NCBI GenBank assembly: GCA_020073385.1
Contig: JAIQFH010000002.1
Span: 1-64,000, forward strand
Length of the DNA stretch: 64,000 bases
Reading direction: 5' to 3'
Source: Terriglobia bacterium
GTDB lineage: Bacteria; Acidobacteriota; Terriglobia; Terriglobales; Acidobacteriaceae
The position numbers were made by a program, and so were the translations under genes. Below are positions 58,964-64,000 of this stretch, piece by piece (the first letter of the stretch is position 1; the number at the start of each line of letters is the position of its first letter). Below the pieces are notes generated by a model, which ran no database searches, was not told where the DNA came from, and worked only from the letters and a program-made list of their open reading frames with translations.

Positions 58964-60322
58964 ATGACTCAGGATCCCAGGGTGCGGGCGGACGTGACAA
59001 ACGGAATCAAATTGGGGGATCAGGAGTCGTCCGGAAACGCCACTGCTCTTCTTTCGGAACCTCCCAAGCTAGCACACGTCGCGCAGACGCTGGCCGCTCA
59101 TGGCGGTGGATTGTTGTCAGTCGACCTTGCTCTTGACCTCGTCCTCAATGATGTTGTCGAGCAGGCCCGGAGTGCGACCGGAGCCACCGGAGCTGCGATC
59201 GCCCTCTTTCGCGATGGAGAACTCGCCTGCCGTGCCACTTCCGGCGAGAACGCACCCGACCTCGGCGTGCGAGTCGATGCCACGTCGGGTCTCGCCGGCG
59301 CCTGTGTGAATACCGGCGAGCTACAGCAATGCCGGGATACGGAGACCGACACTAGAGTCAATGCCGAAACGTGCCGGCGATTGGGTGTCCGGTCGATGCT
59401 GATTGCGCCGCTAGTCGATGGGCAGACTCTCATTGGCGTCATTCAAGTGTTTTCGGCTTGGCCTAACGCCTTCGGTAAGCGCGAGATCAGCGCCCTGCAG
59501 GTGCTCGCTGGAAGAATCGCAGAAAGCAATCGACAGGCTGAAGCTGGCCTCCCGGTGCCGGTGGAGAATTCCGAACCGCTGGCCGAAGCGGAGGAGATCA
59601 AGGCGCCAATCGAGATTGAGCCGACCCAGCTCGATCCAAACCAGATCGAGACAATCCCGATCGAACCAGACCAGGCGGAGGAAGCCGAAGAAGTTTTCGC
59701 CGGGGAAACTGCGCCCCGCGCACGAATCGATGTCTGGGGAATTGTTCTTGTGCTTTTGGTCGTGGCCGCGGCACTTGCGCTCGGATTGGTGATCGGATGG
59801 CACCGGGCGGCAGAGGTTACGAAAAGTGCTGCTCACGTAAAGGCGAATACGGCGGCAAACGCCCCTTCGAGCGCGGAAACAGTGCCAGCGATCTCGCCGA
59901 ACGCAACTGCTGCTGACTCGACCGCCACAACCAATCTGGCTACAAAGACCACACCGCGACCAGTTCCTCCGACCGGCGGACTCATCGTCACACAAAACGG
60001 GAAGGTAATTTACCGCACTCCGTCAGACGCGGGACAGCCTGCTGCAAGTGATCGCGCTGAGCGTTCGCTGATTCATAGGGTGGAACCGCAGTATCCGGCC
60101 GAAGCGAGGGCCCAGCACATTCAGGGTCCCGTCGTGCTCGATATTCAGGTGTTGGGCGACGGTGCGGTGGGCAGCATTGCGGTGGTTTCCGGAGATCCAT
60201 TGCTGACCCAGTCGGCGATCGATGCCGTCAAGCAGTGGCGTTACCAGCCCGAGTTGGTGAATGGGCAGGCGACTGAGGGCCAGACGCGGATTACCCTGCA
60301 GTTCACATTACCGGAGAGCTAG
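58964..60322 (+). CDS. GAF-TM-TonB fusion protein (second copy)
   Basis: A 452-residue paralogue of the protein encoded at 32868. A GAF domain lies about 50-190 (GLAGACV, NAETCRRLGVRSMLIAPL). An acidic Glu-rich linker (about 205-245) precedes one transmembrane helix (about 258-278: WGIVLVLLVVAAALALGLVIG) followed by W-H. A spacer rich in Ala/Thr/Pro (about 290-360) precedes the TonB C-terminal domain (about 368-452: RVEPQYPAEARAQHIQGPVV, VKQWRYQP). The first copy shares the [DN]-x-E-[AT]-C-R-x-L-G-[IV]-R-S motif in GAF. The GAF would face the cytoplasm and the TonB domain the periplasm, as for the first copy. No exbB or exbD is adjacent. The start at 58964 is supported by the intact GAF but not by a strong ribosome-binding site. 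Confidence 0.87.
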   Translation: MTQDPRVRADVTNGIKLGDQESSGNATALLSEPPKLAHVAQTLAAHGGGLLSVDLALDLVLNDVVEQARSATGATGAAIALFRDGELACRATSGENAPDLGVRVDATSGLAGACVNTGELQQCRDTETDTRVNAETCRRLGVRSMLIAPLVDGQTLIGVIQVFSAWPNAFGKREISALQVLAGRIAESNRQAEAGLPVPVENSEPLAEAEEIKAPIEIEPTQLDPNQIETIPIEPDQAEEAEEVFAGETAPRARIDVWGIVLVLLVVAAALALGLVIGWHRAAEVTKSAAHVKANTAANAPSSAETVPAISPNATAADSTATTNLATKTTPRPVPPTGGLIVTQNGKVIYRTPSDAGQPAASDRAERSLIHRVEPQYPAEARAQHIQGPVVLDIQVLGDGAVGSIAVVSGDPLLTQSAIDAVKQWRYQPELVNGQATEGQTRITLQFTLPES

Positions 60323-60499
60323 GAAGAAAGAATTCGACATTACCTTGTTTGCTGGCCAGGTCCCTCGAAGATCTGGCCGTTTGCTTTTTGGGGATATTAT
60401 TTCGGCGCGATTCGACGGAGTGGCACAGATTGCTGCGTGGTACACTCGATGCACTATTTGTGGAGCAATCCCGCAGGGATATCCACATTCGAGGCACCT

Positions 60500-60742
60500 A
60501 TGAAACCAGCCATTGAGACACCCGGCGGTGTCTCTACCGATCCCTACAATAAAACCGTGTGCTGCCTGCGTTGCGAGCAGAAGCTGCATCGCTATCAGTT
60601 GATGCGGGCAAGCCTGGCGCCGGGCATGGGTCACGCGATTCTGTCATGTCCGCGATGCGGGCACGTAGAGTTCGTGGCGGATGGGAGCCCGCTGTTGCAG
60701 CACCTGGAGTTGGTGGCTGTCGACACGGGCGACGGGGACTAA
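60500..60742 (+). CDS. Small zinc-ribbon protein
   Basis: An 80-residue protein with two Cys pairs, CCLRCEQ (about 21-27) and CPRCGH (about 50-55), which fits one zinc ribbon. GAGG lies 5 nt before the ATG at 60500. The ORF could start earlier at 60437, but that part is not conserved-looking. The function is unknown; such proteins often bind nucleic acid or other proteins. It is a single gene. Confidence 0.7.
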   Translation: MKPAIETPGGVSTDPYNKTVCCLRCEQKLHRYQLMRASLAPGMGHAILSCPRCGHVEFVADGSPLLQHLELVAVDTGDGD

Positions 60743-60762
60743 AAGACAGGGACTAGAGATTA

Positions 60763-60890
60763 TGTGGGGACGGCCGCCTTCGGCCGTCCGCGAACCGCAG
60801 GCTCGCTCTCAGTGGATCAGCACACCAAGGCTGCGTGGGCGAGACGCTCGCGCCACAGCCCTGGGACGGCGGCGCTACAGAACGGCACAC
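60763..60890. repeat. REP-like GC-rich repeat cluster before ssb
   Basis: GGACGGCCG-CCTT-CGGCCGTCC is a perfect 9-bp hairpin. It is followed by GGGCGAGACGCTCGCGCC, ACAGCC and GGGACGGCGGCGCTAC. The cluster lies between the zinc-ribbon gene and ssb, which converge here. Confidence 0.65.
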
Positions 60891-61370
60891 TCAAAACGGA
60901 ATATCTTCGTCAGTGATGGGGCCAGATGCTGCGGGCTCAGGCTCCGGAACACGCTGGTCGAAATTGTTGCCTCCGGCCGACGCTCCGCGCGAACTGCCGG
61001 CAAAGTCTCCGCCGCCACCTCCGCCTTCGCCGCGTCCACCGAGCAGGATCAGGTCGCTGGCTACGACTTCGGTCATATATTTCTTCTGGCCGGTCTGTTT
61101 GTCGTCCCAGGAGCGGGTTTGCAGTCGCCCCTCGATGTAGACCTTGCCGCCCTTTTTCAGATACTCTCCCGCGATTTCGGCCAGACGTTGCCAGAGCACG
61201 ATATTGTGCCACTCAGTGCGGTCCTGCCATTCGCCAGCCTTGTCCTTGAAACGCTCGTTGGTAGCGAGGGTGATCTTCGCTACAGGCGTGCCCTGAGGCG
61301 TGTATTTGATTTCGGGATCCTTGCCCAGATTACCAATCAGTTGAACCCGGTTCAGACTCTTTCCGGCCAT
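60891..61370 (-). CDS. ssb: Single-stranded DNA-binding protein
   Basis: A 159-residue SSB. The OB fold spans about 1-110 ([53 protein letters not shown]). A Gly-rich linker lies about 113-148 ([12 protein letters not shown]), and the acidic C-terminal tip DEDIPF binds partner proteins. It acts in replication, repair and recombination as a tetramer. A GAGGAG site lies about 7 nt before the ATG, and a TATAGT -10-like box is at 61396-61401. Confidence 0.97.
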   Translation of the reverse strand: MAGKSLNRVQLIGNLGKDPEIKYTPQGTPVAKITLATNERFKDKAGEWQDRTEWHNIVLWQRLAEIAGEYLKKGGKVYIEGRLQTRSWDDKQTGQKKYMTEVVASDLILLGGRGEGGGGGGDFAGSSRGASAGGNNFDQRVPEPEPAASGPITDEDIPF

Positions 61371-61493
61371 ATAGAAGCTCCTCTGCAGGGGTTCACTATA
61401 GCAGAATGGGGGCGGTGGAGATTGTGGAGGCTGTCACAGAATGCTGCACATTTCCATTTTGGGCCGACGAGGCTCTGCAAGAAAACTTTGGGT

Positions 61494-61609
61494 TTGTCAT
61501 CCTGAGCCGCGGGTTCTGCGGCGAAGGACCTGTGCAACCTGACAGCAGCATAGGCGCTCCCTGCGAGTGCACAGGTCCTTCGCGGCAAAAAGCGCCGCTC
61601 AGGATGACA
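61494..61609. repeat. Full-length inverted-repeat element, TGTCATCCTGAGC family
   Basis: Outer arms TGTCATCCTGAGC (61494-61506) and GCTCAGGATGACA (61597-61609) are perfect complements. Inner arms CGAAGGACCTGTGCA (61522-61536) and TGCACAGGTCCTTCG (61568-61582) are also perfect. A 116-bp MITE-like palindrome with no coding capacity lies between ssb and the MBL hydrolase gene. Confidence 0.8.
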
Positions 61610-61630
61610 AGGCTTTGGATGTTTGAGTTG

Positions 61631-62263
61631 TTAGCGTTTTAGCAGAAATGGGTTGCTTTCACGTTCCTCGCCGATCGTGGTCAGTTCGCCGTGGCCTGGG
61701 ACCACTACAGTCTCATCGGGTAACGCCATCACGGTGTCATGCAGCGAACGCATAATCTTCCGCATCGATCCGCCGGGCAGGTCGGTACGGCCGATCGATC
61801 CGGCGAACAGTGTGTCTCCCGCAATGAGTTTTTTGTCTGCTTCGAAGTAGAGGCAGATGCTGCCCTCGGTGTGGCCAGGAGTGTGGAGGATCTCAGCAGT
61901 ATGCGATCCGGCAGAGACGGTTTCTCCAGTAGTGACGCTCCGATCGATTTCCACTTTGCCGGGCGTTGGCATGCCGATCCAGGCAGCTTGCACGTCGAGC
62001 ATCTTCAGCAGAGCGTAGTCGTTCTGGTTGAGCAGGATGGGAGCGCCGGTGGCGGCACGGAGCTTCATAGCCCCACCGACGTGGTCGATGTGGGCGTGGG
62101 TGATGACGATCTGCTTGACCTGCAGGTTGTGCTTGCGAACGAGGGCAAGGATGTCCTCGATCTCATCTCCCGGATCAATCACCATTGCTTCGCGCGTGGT
62201 CTCGTCGCCGATGATCGAACAGTTGCACTGCAGCGGGCCGACGGGGAGAATTTCGTGGATCAT
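61631..62263 (-). CDS. Metallo-beta-lactamase-fold hydrolase, glyoxalase-II-like
   Basis: A 210-residue MBL protein. Motif THAHIDHVGG (about 56-65, H-x-H-x-D-H), a His in TPGHTEGSICLY and a Asp in IAGDTLFAGS, and a final His in VPGHGELTTIG form the two-metal site. The length and pattern (SIIGDETTREAMVIDPGDE) match the YcbL/glyoxalase-II-like group, which hydrolyses thioesters such as S-lactoylglutathione. Many bacteria of this phylum lack glutathione, so another thiol ester may be used (inference). The ATG at 62263 is preferred; the longer frame begins within a dispersed repeat. Confidence 0.88.
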   Translation of the reverse strand: MIHEILPVGPLQCNCSIIGDETTREAMVIDPGDEIEDILALVRKHNLQVKQIVITHAHIDHVGGAMKLRAATGAPILLNQNDYALLKMLDVQAAWIGMPTPGKVEIDRSVTTGETVSAGSHTAEILHTPGHTEGSICLYFEADKKLIAGDTLFAGSIGRTDLPGGSMRKIMRSLHDTVMALPDETVVVPGHGELTTIGEERESNPFLLKR

Positions 62264-62307
62264 CTGAATATTGTATCGAGTGGCGGGTGGCAAGTACCGA
62301 GTCAAAG

Positions 62308-62402
62308 TCCTTGCCACGGATTCTCACGGATTTCCGCGGATCAGAAACGGGTAATGAGGATCTGGTTTCTGATCCGTGGAAATCCGTGTAATCTGTGGCC
62401 AA
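62308..62402. repeat. Full-length palindromic GCCACGGATT repeat (both arms)
   Basis: TTGCCACGGATTCTCACGGA, TTTCCGCGGATCAGAAACG, a spacer, TTTCTGATCCGTGGAAATCC and GTGTAATCTGTGGCC. The arms are imperfect complements about 40 bp long. Partial copies occur at 10079-10113 and 13752-13788. Confidence 0.75.
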
Positions 62403-62491
62403 CGATGTTTTGTTCTGCCACGATCGCCTGGCACTTGCCCGGCAGGTGCAATCGGGTGGACAATTGGGCCAACTGCTTGGGGAGGTATGAA

Positions 62492-62938
62492 TTGGCCAAA
62501 TATCGGCAGCCAGGATATCAGGACAGCGATCGCGAACCGCGTCGCCAGGAGACGCGCAAGGCTCCGCCGGAGCGCAAGAGCGGTCCGCCGCGTTGGGATC
62601 ACGCGTTGGGACCGCGGCCGGTGAACTTGCCGGGCACGCGGGCCGTTTCACGGTGCGCACAGTGCGGAACGGTGCTGCAGGGTGCGGCAAGCTCGGGGGA
62701 AGGGCAGTGCCCGAAGTGCGAATTCGAACTGCACTCGTGCAAGCAGTGTACGTACTTCGATCCCGGCAGCCGCTTCGAGTGCATGCAGCCGGTCAAAGAG
62801 CGGATCGCGAAAAAGGATGCGCGCAATGACTGCACACTGTATGAGATTCGCGTGACGCGTGAAAAGGAAACGTCCACACCAGCGAGCCTGAAGCCCAACG
62901 ATGCGCGGGCGGCGTTTGAGAATCTGTTCAAGAAATAG
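62492..62938 (+). CDS. Cysteine-rich zinc-ribbon protein, acidobacterial hypothetical
   Basis: A 148-residue protein. After a basic, Arg/Pro-rich N-terminus (about 10-45) it has several Cys pairs: CAQCG (about 54-58), CPKCEFELHSCKQC (about 73-86), then C in FECMQP and DCTLYE. These could bind two zinc ions. No family name is known to me. The TTG at 62492 has a strong GGGGAGG site 6 nt upstream; an ATG four bases earlier is in another frame. It lies on the plus strand between the MBL gene and a repeat. Confidence 0.72.
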   Translation: MAKYRQPGYQDSDREPRRQETRKAPPERKSGPPRWDHALGPRPVNLPGTRAVSRCAQCGTVLQGAASSGEGQCPKCEFELHSCKQCTYFDPGSRFECMQPVKERIAKKDARNDCTLYEIRVTREKETSTPASLKPNDARAAFENLFKK

Positions 62939-62964
62939 GCGCCAGACCTCGGCAAGAAATCTCT

Positions 62965-62995
62965 CACCACAGAGGACACAGGGGTACACCGAGGA
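62965..62995. repeat. AACCACAGAGG-family repeat, half copy, with GAGGTCCG repeat after it
   Basis: TCACCACAGAGGACACAGG and GGTACACCGAGGA belong to the family. At 63034-63062 a GAGGTCCGACGTCC and GAGGTCC motif follows, similar to 19862-19998. Confidence 0.6.
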
Positions 62996-63065
62996 AATCG
63001 GCGGTCCCTCACATCGGCCATCTCCTGACCGGCTGAGGTCCGACGTCCGGCGCCTGAGGTCCGCT

Positions 63066-63788
63066 TTATGGTTTTTGCGTTGGTCTCAGCAGAATCTCGC
63101 TCATGAACGACTGCGGAGCCTGCGTCACGATCGCGGCCACGGCATGCGCGACGTCATCCGGCTGCAACATCTTGTCGGGATCTTTTCCTGCGTGCGGACT
63201 GAGTTCGGTATCGACTGAGCCGGGACAGACTACCGAGGCACGCACGTTATGCTTCCGCAATTCTTCCGCGACTGAGTAGGTCAACCCGTTCAGCCCCCAC
63301 TTGGATGCGGCATACGCGGCGCCGTTAGGCAAGGCATTTTTCCCGGCGAGAGACGAGATGTTGATGATGTGTCCCGAGTAGGCGCGAATCATGATCGGAG
63401 CAAAAGTGCGGATCGCGTAGTAGACGCCGCGCAGATTCGTGTTCAGAATGCGATCCCATTCTTCGGGCGGCAGATTGTGCAGCGGATCGTTGAATCCGCC
63501 GACACCTGCATTATTTACCAGTATGTCGAGGCGGCCGAATGTGCTATCAACGCGAGCAGCAGCATATTCGAGTTGATGCAGCACGGTGACATCGCAGGGA
63601 ATGACTTCGGTCTTGCCGCCGGCGTCGACGATGGCGCGGGCGGTCTCGTCCAGAGCGGATTTCGTGCGCCCGAGCAACACAGCGGTCGCGCTGAGGGCGG
63701 CGAGTTTGCGGGCGATAGCTGAGCCGATACCGCGGCCTGCCCCGGTGATAACTGCCACTTGTCCGGCGAGGGGTTGTCTGGTGTCCAT
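63066..63788 (-). CDS. Short-chain dehydrogenase/reductase, 3-oxoacyl-ACP-reductase-like
   Basis: A 240-residue classical SDR. It has the nucleotide motif TGAGRGIGSAIARKL (about 15-29), NNAGVGG (about 90-96), a catalytic Ser in ISSLAGKN (about 144) and Y-x-x-x-K in YAASKWGL (about 155-162). The fold and length fit FabG-like reductases, which reduce 3-oxoacyl chains or other carbonyls with NADPH. Substrate and pathway are unknown; there are no fab genes nearby. The ATG at 63788 has AGGAG 11 nt upstream, slightly far. Confidence 0.88.
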   Translation of the reverse strand: MDTRQPLAGQVAVITGAGRGIGSAIARKLAALSATAVLLGRTKSALDETARAIVDAGGKTEVIPCDVTVLHQLEYAAARVDSTFGRLDILVNNAGVGGFNDPLHNLPPEEWDRILNTNLRGVYYAIRTFAPIMIRAYSGHIINISSLAGKNALPNGAAYAASKWGLNGLTYSVAEELRKHNVRASVVCPGSVDTELSPHAGKDPDKMLQPDDVAHAVAAIVTQAPQSFMSEILLRPTQKP

Positions 63789-63878
63789 ACCACTAGTTTC
63801 TCCTGGCACGTTAGTGGGAGGTGGAGCGAACATCCACACTCTCTGCTATGCGCATCTTAACAATAAAGAGGAGGACGA

Positions 63879-64000
63879 ATGGGAACGCGCTTGCCTTCGG
63901 CAGGAGAGGTACTTATAATCCGGCCAGCCGGGAAAAAGGGTCAGCCGCCTCATCGCTCCAATCGGTTCAGTCCCTTCAGTCCCGGAGCCGCCTGCCAGGA
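63879..64000 (+). CDS. Possible N-terminus of an unidentified protein, cut by the window end
   Basis: An ATG with a near-perfect GAGGAGG site 4 nt upstream opens a frame of 40 codons that runs off the right edge (MGTRLPSAGEVLIIRPAGK...). The visible part is rich in Pro, Arg and Ser and shows no domain. A TATAAT occurs within it at 63914-63919, which could be the promoter of a gene beyond the window. If so, this frame may not be real. Confidence 0.35.
   Translation, partial: MGTRLPSAGEVLIIRPAGKKGQPPHRSNRFSPFSPGAACQ

Noticed and set aside
61739..62491. A long N-terminal extension of the zinc-ribbon gene at 62492
   Set aside because: It is antisense to the MBL hydrolase and crosses a dispersed repeat; a strong ribosome-binding site lies directly before 62492.
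1..64000. tRNA, rRNA, transposase, integrase or prophage genes
   Set aside because: I scanned for T-loop sequences and for typical proteins of these classes and saw none.

Overview
The window looks like a chromosomal segment of an Acidobacteriota genome, most likely Terriglobia (subdivision 1, Koribacter-like). This is inference from gene content: OmpA/Oar-type TonB-dependent receptors with carboxypeptidase-like N-termini, MacB/FtsX permeases without a neighbouring ATPase, orphan nuoB and nuoI, GAF-TonB fusions, DUF3179, DUF3395 and DUF3788 proteins, a minor-pilin cluster, and several dispersed palindromic repeat families. I saw no rRNA, tRNA, CRISPR array, transposase, integrase or prophage gene.

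Layout. 0-4 kb: a truncated fpg/mutM tail, two tandem secreted DUF3395-like proteins, and an isocitrate dehydrogenase-nrdR pair. 4-20 kb: a structured intergenic region, a TonB-dependent receptor, metH, orphan nuoI, a small membrane-protein ORF with an in-frame TGA coupled to a DUF3788 gene, a UbiD-type decarboxylase, an M28 peptidase, a PAS protein, an alpha/beta hydrolase and two MacB-like permeases. 20-32 kb: an MgtE-N/CBS protein and an Nramp-like transporter; an overlapping four-gene run (BtuF-like protein, GAF/free-Met-sulfoxide-reductase-like, DipZ-tail thioredoxin, MutT); a HAD phosphatase and IscU-like scaffold pair; MocA and XdhC molybdo-enzyme maturation factors; a double thioredoxin; and an alcohol dehydrogenase-like reductase. 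32-44 kb: nuoB, a GAF-TM-TonB fusion, a FecR-like protein, a DUF5666 protein beside a large TonB-dependent receptor, a Tat-exported phosphoesterase and a small TonB-C protein. 44-50 kb: an Ig-like/beta-propeller lipoprotein and a DUF3179 membrane protein. 49.5-57 kb: minor pilins FimT-PilV-PilW-PilX with a terminator, and a divergent double-PilZ response protein. 56-64 kb: UDP-xylose synthesis (Ugd, Uxs), a second GAF-TM-TonB fusion, zinc-ribbon proteins, ssb, an MBL hydrolase and an SDR.

Most notable: two ORFs are interrupted by a single in-frame TGA and stay open and conserved beyond it. In the DUF3179 gene the TGA sits exactly where the family has the first Cys of a C-x-x-C motif, giving U-x-x-C. 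A perfect 6-bp hairpin with a GGTCT loop starts 9 nt after it, resembling a bacterial SECIS element. In the 58-codon membrane-protein ORF the TGA is followed 11 nt later by another 6-bp hairpin with a GGCG loop. A DUF3179 selenoprotein is therefore a serious candidate, but it needs the genome's sel genes and experimental proof. Other notable signals are two GAF-TM-TonB fusions, palindromic repeats translated inside enzymes (UbiD, MocA, DUF3179), and at least five dispersed repeat families.
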